In this document: piece after piece, positions 15,182 through 21,653 of the stretch | Layout of the letters: each line of letters begins with the position of its first letter | Numbering within the stretch: the stretch's first letter is position 1 | Assembly (NCBI GenBank): GCA_964431365.1 | Contig: CAYSJJ010000066.1 | Coordinates: 1 to 21,653 of the forward strand | Source of the DNA: Geomobilibacter sp964431365 | Lineage (GTDB): Bacteria > Desulfobacterota > Desulfuromonadia > Geobacterales > DSM-12255 | Length of the DNA: 21,653 nucleotides | Reading direction: 5' to 3' | The notes under the pieces: generated by a model | Told to the model about the DNA's origin: nothing | The model's database searches: none | The model's input: the letters and a program-made list of their open reading frames with translations, nothing else | Position numbers and translations under genes: made by a program

Positions 15182-15223
15182 AAAACGAAAGGCCACCGGG
15201 TGTTCCCGATGGCCTTTCGTTTT
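15182..15223. terminator. Bidirectional intrinsic terminator
   Basis: A 14-base perfect stem, AAAACGAAAGGCCA (15182-15195) with TGGCCTTTCGTTTT (15210-15223), is extended by CGGG/CCCG around a TGTT loop. It separates the convergent CheX-like and DsbC-like genes and can serve both strands. Confidence 0.92.
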
Positions 15224-15240
15224 CCGAGCCCCAAGAAAAA

Positions 15241-15936
15241 CTACTTGAGCAGCTCTTCAATCTTCTTCAGATCGGCACCGACCACCTGCTTCCCGTCGAT
15301 GAAGAACGTCGGCGTTCCCGTAACCCCGATCTGTTTGGCCAACTCCATCTGCTCCCGGGCAAGGGTCTTCACCCCTTCACTGACCTCGGTCGCAGGCAGC
15401 TCCTTCCCGGCCATGGCATCCTCATAGGCAGAAGCCTTGTCCTTGGACGCCAGGATGGCCTGCACCTTGGCGGCCGCGGCCGGATGGGCAAACGGCGAGA
15501 AGAAGATATACCGCGTCAGGTCGGTCCGCTTCTTGAGGAACTCGGCTGCCCGACGGCAGTAAGGGCAATCGGGATCGGTGAACTCGATCACCACATGCTT
15601 GCCGTTACCGATCTTGACCGCCTTGTCCAACGGGAGGTCCTTCACCTTCTGGGCGGCCAGTTCCCCTTTCCTTTCGGCGGTCAGATTGCGCAGAGCCTTG
15701 GTGTATATCTCTCCGATCACCAATAGATCCTTCTCGGGATAGAAATAAAAGACATTCTGGCCGGAGACCACTTCATAGAGGCCTGTTATTTCTGTCGAAC
15801 GGATGGCGTCGACCTTCACCTGGGGGAAGGCCTCCTTGATCGCAACTTCGGGTTTGACCACCAGCGAGGCGGAATACGCCGTAGTGGTAGCCAGCAATAA
15901 AAGACCGGCAAGAGTTGTCGCAACCATGCACTTCAT
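15241..15936 (-). CDS. Periplasmic DsbC/DsbG-like thiol-disulfide isomerase
   Basis: The 231-residue precursor has a signal peptide (cleavage near YSA, about residue 23), a DsbC-type N-terminal dimerisation domain (about 25-90; STEITGLYEVVSG, NLTAER), a linker helix and a thioredoxin-fold domain with the active site CPYC (124-127) and the cis-proline loop TGTPTFF. CPYC is the active site of DsbG; DsbC has CGYC. The two active-site cysteines are the only ones in the mature protein. The ATG at 15936 is preferred because GGAG lies upstream and the signal peptide begins there; the longer frame has no such support. It lies 42 bases after the L,D-transpeptidase gene, almost certainly in one operon. 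The family is secure. DsbG-like function is inferred. Confidence 0.92.
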   Translation of the reverse strand: MKCMVATTLAGLLLLATTTAYSASLVVKPEVAIKEAFPQVKVDAIRSTEITGLYEVVSGQNVFYFYPEKDLLVIGEIYTKALRNLTAERKGELAAQKVKDLPLDKAVKIGNGKHVVIEFTDPDCPYCRRAAEFLKKRTDLTRYIFFSPFAHPAAAAKVQAILASKDKASAYEDAMAGKELPATEVSEGVKTLAREQMELAKQIGVTGTPTFFIDGKQVVGADLKKIEELLK

Positions 15937-15978
15937 TGTCGTCACTCCGTTTCTGGACAGCGCGAGCCTGCCCATTGG

Positions 15979-16818
15979 TTAGTTGCGATACACCGGGTTC
16001 ACTCCACGAACCTCCACCACCGGCGCATCCTCAAGAAGTTCCAGTTCACCGGTGTCGTCCTCGTAGTCGTCCTCCCCCACCGCCCAGGCATAGACCTTCT
16101 CTGAATCGAGGAGAACCGGATTTTCCGGGATGCCGTACATCCGTTTTTGCATCTCCTCGTCGAACAGGCCGATGCAGCCGTGGGAGGCGGGTTTGCCGGG
16201 TAGGTCACGGGCGTGCAGCCAGTAGGCCACGTTGTCGGGAGCGATAAAGAAACGCATGGCGTTATCCATCGGGTACTGTTCCTGGTCGTCGTCCGTACGG
16301 TAGAGCGAGGAGGTGTGGGTCTGATGCCGGGCGTCGATGCGGTAGGTGCCCACCGGCGTCTCGAACCCCTTCTTGCCGGTGGCTGCGGGAACGGAGAACT
16401 TCAGCCGGCCGAACTCGTAAGCGCCGAGCCATTGCTCGGTGAGATCGACGAGAATGTACTTTTCGCTGTGCCGGGCCGGCTCATACTCGCGGGGGAGCGG
16501 CGAGTACTCCTTCAGGAGACTGAGATCTGTCGGCGCCTTGATGGTCATGCCCGGATAGACATGTCGCCGGTCAACCCGGTTGAAACGGGCCACCAGTGGC
16601 CACTCCTTGCCGAAGAGCGACTCAAGGGTGTCGTTGGGCTTGATGAAGAGAGGCTTCCAGGGGATGCTCCGCTGGCTGGGGAATTCGACACGGGTCAGGT
16701 CTTCCTTTGCCGGGTCGAGGGGATTGGCCCCGGGTTCGGAGGTTGCCAGGGGGCCGTAGACCACGATGGCCGACAGGACCATCGCCGCCAAAAAAAGTGC
16801 ACTTATCCTGCGTATCAT
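15979..16818 (-). CDS. L,D-transpeptidase with LysM-like domain (YkuD family)
   Basis: The 279-residue protein has an N-terminal signal peptide or anchor (about 1-27), a LysM-like segment (about 57-95; FIKPNDTLESLFG, VYPGMTIKAP) and a YkuD catalytic domain (about 118-250) with H202 and the active-site motif SHGC (S212, H213, C215). C215 is the only cysteine in the protein. Such enzymes form 3-3 cross-links in peptidoglycan or attach proteins to it, in the periplasm. A short acidic tail (EDDYEDDTGELELLED) precedes the C-terminus. The ATG is preceded by GGAAAA. The promoter is not clear: TTGACT occurs upstream on the minus strand, but its -10 partner is poor. Confidence 0.95.
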   Translation of the reverse strand: MIRRISALFLAAMVLSAIVVYGPLATSEPGANPLDPAKEDLTRVEFPSQRSIPWKPLFIKPNDTLESLFGKEWPLVARFNRVDRRHVYPGMTIKAPTDLSLLKEYSPLPREYEPARHSEKYILVDLTEQWLGAYEFGRLKFSVPAATGKKGFETPVGTYRIDARHQTHTSSLYRTDDDQEQYPMDNAMRFFIAPDNVAYWLHARDLPGKPASHGCIGLFDEEMQKRMYGIPENPVLLDSEKVYAWAVGEDDYEDDTGELELLEDAPVVEVRGVNPVYRN

Positions 16819-16853
16819 GCCAAATTTTCCATTTGCAGTCGTGACAAACAGCG

Positions 16854-16875
16854 AAAGGGGCGTAAAGCCCCCTTT
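16854..16875 (-). terminator. Intrinsic terminator after the meaB operon
   Basis: AAAGGGG(C) and (G)CCCCCTTT form a GC-rich hairpin with a short GTAAA loop and a one-base bulge, about 70 bases beyond the meaB stop. The downstream T-run on the minus strand is short, so termination may be partial and allow read-through into the L,D-transpeptidase gene. Confidence 0.55.
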
Positions 16876-16942
16876 ATCTGCCTACCCGTATCATGTTTTC
16901 AGAATCCAGTCAACCCCGAGGGAGCCAAGTCTACTGCCGCCG

Positions 16943-17893
16943 TTAACGGACGCCTGCGAAGCGCTCCGCCAACAACTCCTCGACAGCGCTGTACGGGTCG
17001 ACTGAGCGCGCCACCAGGTCATCCAGAATCTGCCGGAAGCGGCCGTTGACGGTGATCGGTCGGAATACCTCCTGGAAGAGCCGCTCACGCAGGAGTTCGA
17101 TAAAGACCCGCGCGTGCTTGTCCTCCAGGAAATGCCTGATCTTCCCCGAATTGAAGAGAAACTGCCGGTGGGCCTCGACCTCGTCCACCAGCTCTTCGAT
17201 CCCCACGGCCCGGCTGGCCTCGGTCTTCATCACCTTCGGGTGCCAATCCTCTTCGGCCAGTCGATTCATCTCCAGCATGACGGCAAGCTCACGGACCGTC
17301 CGGTCGGCCTCGGCCCGATCGGCCTTGTTGACGACAAACAGGTCGCCGATCTCCAGTATCCCCGCCTTGATGGCCTGGATGTCGTCACCCAGCCCCGGGA
17401 CCATGACCACCACCGTTGTGTGCGCCATCTGGACGATATCCACCTCATCCTGCCCTACGCCGACGGTTTCGATGATGACAACGTCAATCCCCATGGCATC
17501 CATCACGTTGGCCACGTCGCCGGTGGAGCGGGAGAGCCCCCCCAGGTGGCCACGCGTTGCCAGACTTCGGATGAACACCCCCTCGTCGTCCGCATGGCGG
17601 TTCATCCTGATCCGGTCCCCCAGGATCGCCCCGCCGGTGAACGGGCTGGTCGGGTCGATGGCCACCACCCCGACCCGCTTGCCACGCTGCCGGTAGGCAG
17701 CGGTTATCTGGTCCACCAGGGTCGACTTGCCCGCGCCGGGAGGGCCGGTAATCCCTATGAGATACGCCTTCCCCGTATGGGGGTAGAGTGCCTTTAGTTC
17801 CGGTATCGCCGAGCTGAAGCCGTCGTCGATGTCCCGCATCAGGCGCGACGCCGCCCGGATGTCGCCCTGAAGTATCCGTTCTGCCAGTCCCAT
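16943..17893 (-). CDS. meaB: MeaB/ArgK-type GTPase chaperone of methylmalonyl-CoA mutase
   Basis: MeaB is a G3E-type GTPase that gates delivery of adenosylcobalamin to methylmalonyl-CoA mutase and protects the enzyme. The 316-residue protein has the P-loop GPPGAGKST (50-58), the conserved AIDPTSPFTGGAILGDR block, ETVGVGQDE and the base-specifying NKAD. I prefer the ATG at 17893; an in-frame TTG three codons earlier is possible and neither has a strong ribosome site. It is the last gene of an operon with a B12-binding subunit and a cobalamin adenosyltransferase, which strongly supports the mutase role over the old arginine/ornithine-kinase name. Confidence 0.94.
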   Translation of the reverse strand: MGLAERILQGDIRAASRLMRDIDDGFSSAIPELKALYPHTGKAYLIGITGPPGAGKSTLVDQITAAYRQRGKRVGVVAIDPTSPFTGGAILGDRIRMNRHADDEGVFIRSLATRGHLGGLSRSTGDVANVMDAMGIDVVIIETVGVGQDEVDIVQMAHTTVVVMVPGLGDDIQAIKAGILEIGDLFVVNKADRAEADRTVRELAVMLEMNRLAEEDWHPKVMKTEASRAVGIEELVDEVEAHRQFLFNSGKIRHFLEDKHARVFIELLRERLFQEVFRPITVNGRFRQILDDLVARSVDPYSAVEELLAERFAGVR

Positions 17894-17956
17894 TGGTTGC
17901 AAATCCCGTAATCCGTTGATGCTGCCGGCAGATCAGGTCGGCCGGCTCGTGATCGG

Positions 17957-18358
17957 CTAGTGGGTGGCGACGTTCTGCCGTACCCAGGCAACGATATCTT
18001 CCGTGGAGGTGCCGGGGGTGAATACCTCTTTCAGGCCGGCCGCCTTGAGCCCGGGTATATCATCCGGGGGGATGACGCCGCCGCCGAAGACCACGATATC
18101 TTCGGCGTTCTTTTCCTTGAAGAGCTGACAGACGCGCGGCAAGAGGGTGTTGTGGGCACCGGAGAGAATCGACAGGCCGACACAGTCCACATCCTCCTGA
18201 ATGGCCGCCGAAACGATCTGTTCAGGGGTTTGGTGCAGGCCGGTGTAGATTACCTCGAACCCTGCATCCCTGAAGGCGCGGGCAACCACCTTGGCCCCCC
18301 GGTCGTGGCCGTCGAGGCCCGGTTTCCCCACCAGCACGCGCAATTTCCGTTCAGCCAT
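17957..18358 (-). CDS. Stand-alone B12-binding subunit of an acyl-CoA mutase
   Basis: The 133-residue protein is a complete cobalamin-binding domain of the methylmalonyl-CoA mutase type. It has the base-off ligand motif DGHDRG (D16, H18, G21), the SILSGAH segment and FGGGVIPPDD, which line the nucleotide-tail pocket. AAGGAG precedes the ATG. There is no catalytic TIM-barrel in the window, so it must pair with a large subunit encoded elsewhere, such as a methylmalonyl-CoA or isobutyryl-CoA type mutase. Its neighbours are the adenosyltransferase that makes its cofactor and MeaB, which handles its delivery. Confidence 0.94.
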   Translation of the reverse strand: MAERKLRVLVGKPGLDGHDRGAKVVARAFRDAGFEVIYTGLHQTPEQIVSAAIQEDVDCVGLSILSGAHNTLLPRVCQLFKEKNAEDIVVFGGGVIPPDDIPGLKAAGLKEVFTPGTSTEDIVAWVRQNVATH

Positions 18359-18416
18359 AGTCAGTTCTCCTTTTTACGTTGATATCCATATATGCACCCA
18401 AGAGGTCCCAATGCCG

Positions 18417-18947
18417 TTACTTCTCGATCCCGACCCTGGCCGGCACCCCGGCCTTGTAATAATGCTTGATCTCCCGCATCTCGGTCACCAGGTCGGCCGC
18501 CTCGATGATCTTTTCGTGCGCGCACCTGCCGGTCATGACCAGTTCCACCCGGGGCGGCCTCATCCTGATCAGTTCCAGGACCGGCTCAAGCTCCAGCAGA
18601 CCATAGGCGACCGCACCGTTGATCTCGTCAAGGATGACCAGATCGTACTTGCCGCTGGGCAGTACCTCACGCGCCAACACCAGCCCCTCTTCGGCGAGCC
18701 GCCGGTCCTCGCCTGCCGGGTCGTCCTGGTTTACCCACCCCTTGCGGCCGGTCGTCATTATGGTGAAATAAGGGGCCAGACGCTCGGCGACCAGATGTTC
18801 GCCGTACGGCCCTCCCCCCTTCATGAACTGGACGATGCAGACCATCAGCTCCCGGCCGACGGCCCTGAGGGCCAGCCCGAGGGCCGCTGTCGTCTTCCCC
18901 TTGCCGTTGCCGGTATAGACCTGGACACACCCCTGTTCCAGCTTCAT
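18417..18947 (-). CDS. cobO: Cob(I)alamin adenosyltransferase (CobO/BtuR type)
   Basis: This enzyme transfers the adenosyl group of ATP to reduced corrinoid, making adenosylcobalamin. The 176-residue protein has the P-loop GNGKGKTT (13-20), ALGLALRA, the VQFMKGG segment, the Walker-B-like DLVILDEINGAV, and LVMTGRCAHEKIIEAADLVTEM split over the end of the domain, all typical of the CobA/CobO/BtuR family. The ATG is preceded by GGGGGGA. It is the first gene of the operon; the B12-binding subunit follows after 58 bases. The context suggests that its main job is supplying cofactor to the mutase. Confidence 0.95.
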   Translation of the reverse strand: MKLEQGCVQVYTGNGKGKTTAALGLALRAVGRELMVCIVQFMKGGGPYGEHLVAERLAPYFTIMTTGRKGWVNQDDPAGEDRRLAEEGLVLAREVLPSGKYDLVILDEINGAVAYGLLELEPVLELIRMRPPRVELVMTGRCAHEKIIEAADLVTEMREIKHYYKAGVPARVGIEK

Positions 18948-19015
18948 CGTCCCCCCACACAGCCGTTATCGCAAAAAATACACTTTTAGTACGGCTGAAA
19001 AGCAAATGAATGCGA

Positions 19016-19045
19016 ACTATAGCAATGGCCCGGACAGCCTGTCAA
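19016..19045 (-). promoter_or_regulatory. Sigma-70 promoter of the cobO-mutase subunit-meaB operon
   Basis: On the minus strand, a perfect -35 TTGACA, an 18-base spacer and -10 TATAGT. The start is predicted near 19009, about 60 bases before the cobO ATG. No cobalamin riboswitch is visible in the short leader. Confidence 0.7.
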
Positions 19046-19122
19046 GACGAAACAGACTGGTTCATAACGACATTTTATTGATATCAAAAACCGGCATACT
19101 GAAGCGTCGCATCAAGCGGAGA

Positions 19123-19548
19123 CTATTCACCCTGCTCGGCGGCCGAGGCGTTACACCGTTCGACCACTTCTTTAAGCCAGGCAATCTCGTCCGGGAGGAA
19201 CCGCTTGGAAAACGTGGTCCCGGCGTTCAACGCCCAATGCAACGGCGGCATCGTGGTTGCGGCAAGAACGTGGCCCGGCACCTCCACACAGTCGACCTCG
19301 GCCTGTGCCCAGTCGTTCAGACGTTCCCGGGTGTCGAAGAGCATCAGGTAGTCATCCCCTTCCGACTCGATGACCAGGGGGAGCACTTCGCCCTCCACAG
19401 CTCCCTCCTCCCCCCTTTCGGGGGCCTGCTGATCCAGCGTCGGGACGAAAAAGGTCGTATTGAGAAAGAGATCGTAATACTTCGACTGCCCCTTGGGATC
19501 GTTCATATCCTGGCGCAACTGCTCCAGCGCCGTGTCGAGTTCGGTCAT
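19123..19548 (-). CDS. SseB-family protein (N-terminal domain type)
   Basis: The 141-residue protein matches the SseB N-terminal domain in layout: an N-terminal helix (LDTALEQLRQDMND), KYYDLFLNTTFFVPTLDQ, then VLPLVIESEGDDYLMLFDTRERLNDWA. There is no signal peptide or membrane segment. SseB-like domains are found in many bacteria, and their biochemical role is unclear; the Salmonella enhancer-of-serine-sensitivity label does not transfer. GGGGG lies upstream of the ATG. It lies 87 bases downstream of the parvulin gene on the same strand and may share its promoter. Confidence 0.75.
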   Translation of the reverse strand: MTELDTALEQLRQDMNDPKGQSKYYDLFLNTTFFVPTLDQQAPERGEEGAVEGEVLPLVIESEGDDYLMLFDTRERLNDWAQAEVDCVEVPGHVLAATTMPPLHWALNAGTTFSKRFLPDEIAWLKEVVERCNASAAEQGE

Positions 19549-19635
19549 AAAGGCCCCCTTTCGGCCGGTTGGTGGTAGGTGTTGGCGTTGGCGGCAACTG
19601 CCTGGAGCAGGCAGCTGCGCCCGGTTACCACTTCG

Positions 19636-19914
19636 TTACCAGCGACGGGTGATCTCGATCAGGTGATAGCCGAACTGGGTCCTGACCGGACCGAGCACCT
19701 TGTTCACCTCGCCGGAGAAGACGACCTCATCGAATTCCTTCACCATCTGCCCCGGGCGGAAGGCCCCGAGATCGCCACCCCGCGCACGGGAGGGGCAGGA
19801 AGAATGCTTCTGTGCGACCTCGGCGAAATCGGCGCCAGCTTCGATCTCGGTCTTGAGCTGCAGGCATTCGGCCTCGGTGGCCACGAGGATATGACGGGCG
19901 GTTGCGGTAGGCAT
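19636..19914 (-). CDS. Parvulin-type peptidyl-prolyl cis-trans isomerase (PpiC-like)
   Basis: The 92-residue protein is a single parvulin domain with no signal peptide, the size of E. coli PpiC. It shows ARHILVATE at the start, the KHSSCPSRARGGDLGAF core, PGQMVKEFDEVVFSG, and the end motif TQFGYHLIEI, which carry the active-site histidines (H8, and H in GYH) and hydrophobic proline pocket. It catalyses proline isomerisation in cytoplasmic proteins. AAGGAG precedes the ATG at 19914; the longer open frame upstream is rejected because the predicted promoter lies within it. Confidence 0.93.
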   Translation of the reverse strand: MPTATARHILVATEAECLQLKTEIEAGADFAEVAQKHSSCPSRARGGDLGAFRPGQMVKEFDEVVFSGEVNKVLGPVRTQFGYHLIEITRRW

Positions 19915-19961
19915 GAAGAACTCCTTCTTTGTGATAAATAGTGATGCTGTTTTGCCGGCGG

Positions 19962-19992
19962 AGCATATCACCACGGATGAAAGAGAGTCAAT
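19962..19992 (-). promoter_or_regulatory. Promoter of the parvulin gene, extended -10 type
   Basis: On the minus strand, TTGACT is followed after 19 bases by TATGCT, preceded by TGA, which makes an extended -10. The spacing is long, but the TG element can compensate. The predicted start is near 19955, about 40 bases before the ATG. Confidence 0.45.
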
Positions 19993-20064
19993 GCGATACA
20001 AAGGGTAAGCCCACGAGTCGCAGCAACTCTGAAGTGACACGGGGGATCGGGCAGGGAGCGGGAC

Positions 20065-20101
20065 AAAAAATGCCCCGATGCAGGAGGGTGAGCATCGGGG
20101 C
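20065..20101 (-). terminator. Intrinsic terminator, probably of the RND operon
   Basis: GCCCCGATGC (20072-20081) pairs perfectly with GCATCGGGGC (20092-20101). On the minus strand the stem is followed by a run of six T, so it terminates minus-strand transcripts coming from the RND gene about 165 bases upstream. Confidence 0.88.
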
Positions 20102-20263
20102 TAGTCGGGAAGAGTGTTTCATCTTCCTTGTACTTGTTACTTAGCGAGATGCGTGCCAACTGCCAACAACGTGATTTCAACACGTTACATAGGTAGACAG
20201 GACCGGCTTGGCCTGAATTTGAACATCGGTGCACCGATTTTGACTACTGCCGGTCACCGGGCC
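20102..20263. other. Non-coding spacer between terminator and RND stop
   Basis: Together with the parvulin leader, this makes about 350 bases without a gene. Apart from the terminator and promoter listed, it holds only a 14-base palindrome ATCGGTGCACCGAT (20225-20238) and no convincing reading frame or RNA gene. It is probably the long 3' tail of the RND transcript. Confidence 0.5.
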
Positions 20264-21653
20264 TCAGACATCGGCCGTCGCCACCCACGCCTCCCGTTCC
20301 CGGTCCCGGCTGTGGTCGCGGGCGACCAGCATGTAGATGGACGGCACGACGAACAGGGTGAACAGCGTGCCGACGAACATGCCGCCGACCAGGACCAGAC
20401 CGATGGAGTTACGGGCCGTGGCGCCGGCGCCGGTCACCAGGGTCAGCGGGAAGTGCCCCGCAATGGTGGCGGCGCTGGTCATCAGGATCGGCCGGAGCCG
20501 CGTCATGGCTGCCTGCTTCACGGCATCGAGCTTGGCGTGCCCCTGCAGCTGGAGCTGATTGGCGAACTCGACGATCAGGATGCCGTTCTTGGAAACCAGG
20601 CCGACCAGGGTCACCAGGCCGACCTGGGAATAGATGTTCAGGGTGGTGGTCCACCCGTGGGTCCAGAACGGTACGTTCGGATCGGGCATCTTCAGAAAGG
20701 TGAAGAGAAGTGCGCCGAACATGGCCAGCGGCACCGAGCCGGCCAGGATGACGAACGGGTCACGGAAACTGTTGAACTGGGCCGCCAGCACCAGAAAGAT
20801 CAGGATGATGGCCAGAGCGAACGCGGGAAGGAATTTGTTCCCCTCGGTGCGGAGCTGGCGCGACTCGCCGGTGTAGTCGATAACATACCCCTTGGGAAGA
20901 ATCTTGCCTGCCTCGTCCTCCAGAAAGCGGAGCGCCTCGTCCAGCGGCCGCACCGCAACGCCGCTGATCTTGACCGCGTTCAACTGCTGGAACCGGTTGA
21001 GTGAGCGGGGAACGACCGAATCGCGCAGGGTGGCGATGGTGCTCAAGGGGATCAGCTTGCCGTTCGGGCCGGTGACGTAGACGTCCTGGAGCTGTTCGGG
21101 ATTGAGACGGCCGACCCGCTGGATCTGGGGGATGACCTTGTAGCTCCGGCCGGAGATGTCGAAACGGTTGACATAGTCCCCCCCCACCATCCCGCCGAGG
21201 TCGCCGCCGATCTGCTGCAGATTCAGCCCGAGGGAGGCGACCTTGTCCCGGTCGATGACGAACTCCGACTGGGGCTGATCGATCTTCACGTCGATGATCG
21301 GCGGAAAGGCGAACATGCCGCTCTTCATCGCCTTCGTCTGCAGTTGTCGGGCGAAATCCAGTATCTGCGGGGCCTCGGCCGTGGAGGCCAGGATGAACTC
21401 CACCGGGAACTGCCCTCCCCCCGGGAGCGCAGGCGGCGTGACCGGGAAGACCTGAACGCCGGGAATCTTCTGCAGTTTCTGCTGGACCTCCGGCATGATC
21501 CGGAAGATGTTCCGCTTCCGCTCGTCCCACGGTTTGGTCACCATCCCGCCGAAACCGGAGGTGGGAAAGGTAATCTGGAAGGTGAAATCGGTCTCGGGCA
21601 CGCTCATGAAGGCCCGATTAACCGCAGCGGCATAGCGGCTGTTCTGGTCCAGG
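20264..21653 (-). CDS. RND multidrug efflux pump inner-membrane subunit, partial (C-terminal half)
   Basis: About 463 residues of an AcrB/MexB-type permease are present; the frame stays open to the right edge, so the true start is outside the window. Visible are periplasmic pore and docking segments (PPALPGGGQFPVEFIL, RDKVASLGLNLQQIGGDLGGMVGGDYVNRFD), then the second transmembrane bundle with LIFLVLAAQFNSFRDP, the typical GLVSKNGILIVEFANQ, RLRPILMTSAATIAGHFPL and the final helix GTLFTLFVVPSIYML. The proton-driven pump exports toxic compounds through a periplasmic adaptor and outer-membrane channel. The catalytic proton-relay aspartates of helix 4 are expected in the missing half. The substrate cannot be told. 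A strong terminator follows. Confidence 0.95.
   Translation of the reverse strand, partial: LDQNSRYAAAVNRAFMSVPETDFTFQITFPTSGFGGMVTKPWDERKRNIFRIMPEVQQKLQKIPGVQVFPVTPPALPGGGQFPVEFILASTAEAPQILDFARQLQTKAMKSGMFAFPPIIDVKIDQPQSEFVIDRDKVASLGLNLQQIGGDLGGMVGGDYVNRFDISGRSYKVIPQIQRVGRLNPEQLQDVYVTGPNGKLIPLSTIATLRDSVVPRSLNRFQQLNAVKISGVAVRPLDEALRFLEDEAGKILPKGYVIDYTGESRQLRTEGNKFLPAFALAIILIFLVLAAQFNSFRDPFVILAGSVPLAMFGALLFTFLKMPDPNVPFWTHGWTTTLNIYSQVGLVTLVGLVSKNGILIVEFANQLQLQGHAKLDAVKQAAMTRLRPILMTSAATIAGHFPLTLVTGAGATARNSIGLVLVGGMFVGTLFTLFVVPSIYMLVARDHSRDREREAWVATADV

Noticed and set aside
18948..19015. Possible cobalamin riboswitch ahead of cobO
   Set aside because: The leader is only about 60 bases and lacks any B12-box-like sequence, far too short for the aptamer.
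19078..19087. TTGATATCAA palindrome between cobO and the SseB-like gene, resembling an FNR half-site pair
   Set aside because: FNR sites need a four-base spacer between TTGAT and ATCAA; here there is none, and it lies upstream of the cobO promoter without other support.
19597..19618. CTGCC/GGCAG hairpin between the parvulin and SseB-like genes as a terminator
   Set aside because: The stem is short and no T-run follows on the minus strand.
19968..20234. 88-codon minus-strand frame across the RND terminator
   Set aside because: It includes the terminator hairpin and the parvulin promoter region, and has no family resemblance.
20225..20238. ATCGGTGCACCGAT palindrome downstream of the RND gene
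   Set aside because: A single short palindrome in an mRNA tail, with no repeat elsewhere and no promoter nearby.

Overview
The window looks like chromosomal DNA of a GC-rich deltaproteobacterium of the Geobacter type (Desulfuromonadia/Geobacterales). This is an inference from gene content: a GEMM-type cyclic-dinucleotide riboswitch ahead of a secreted protease, a sigma-54-type promoter ahead of a PEP-CTERM protein, GspE_N/MshEN-type regulators, a methylmalonyl-CoA mutase accessory operon, and a dCMP deaminase-nrdR-ribD-ribE operon. No rRNA, tRNA, IS element, phage gene or CRISPR array was seen. There is one 38-base run of N at 6512-6549.

Layout. 1-2634 (minus): a tightly overlapping operon of dCMP deaminase, nrdR, ribD and ribE (ribE runs off the left edge), with a good sigma-70 promoter at 2662-2690. 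2712-4000 (plus): a divergent promoter, a small HD phosphohydrolase and an overlapping Crp/Fnr-type regulator. 4001-5999 (plus): a CRP-like palindrome, a GEMM-I riboswitch with an intrinsic terminator, and a secreted subtilisin-like protease with two C-terminal Ig-like domains. 6073-6766 (minus): a PEP-CTERM protein interrupted by the assembly gap, with a -24/-12 promoter. 7030-7434 (plus): a small lipoprotein. 7424-12549 (minus): a P2-type cation ATPase preceded by a three-domain AMP-ligase/ACP/acyltransferase, translationally abutting. 12648-15159 (plus): a signalling cluster of MshEN-GAF protein, CheY-like receiver, and a protein with four exact 29-residue MshEN-like repeats fused to a CheX phosphatase. 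15241-16818 (minus): a DsbC/DsbG-like disulfide isomerase (CPYC) and an L,D-transpeptidase with a single cysteine. 16943-18947 (minus): cobalamin adenosyltransferase, a B12-binding mutase subunit and a MeaB GTPase. 19123-19914 (minus): an SseB-like protein and a parvulin. 20264-21653 (minus): the C-terminal half of an RND efflux pump, cut by the right edge.

Two themes recur. The first is cyclic-dinucleotide signalling: a GEMM-I aptamer controlling the protease, and MshEN repeats (a known c-di-GMP-binding fold) next to a CheY/CheX pair. The second is envelope biology: secreted protease, PEP-CTERM protein, lipoprotein, L,D-transpeptidase with its probable thiol guardian, lipid-modifying ligase/acyltransferase and RND pump. 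The most novel-looking parts are the 12648-15159 cluster and the layered control region at 4001-4241, where a palindrome fitting the neighbouring Crp-type regulator sits just upstream of the riboswitch.
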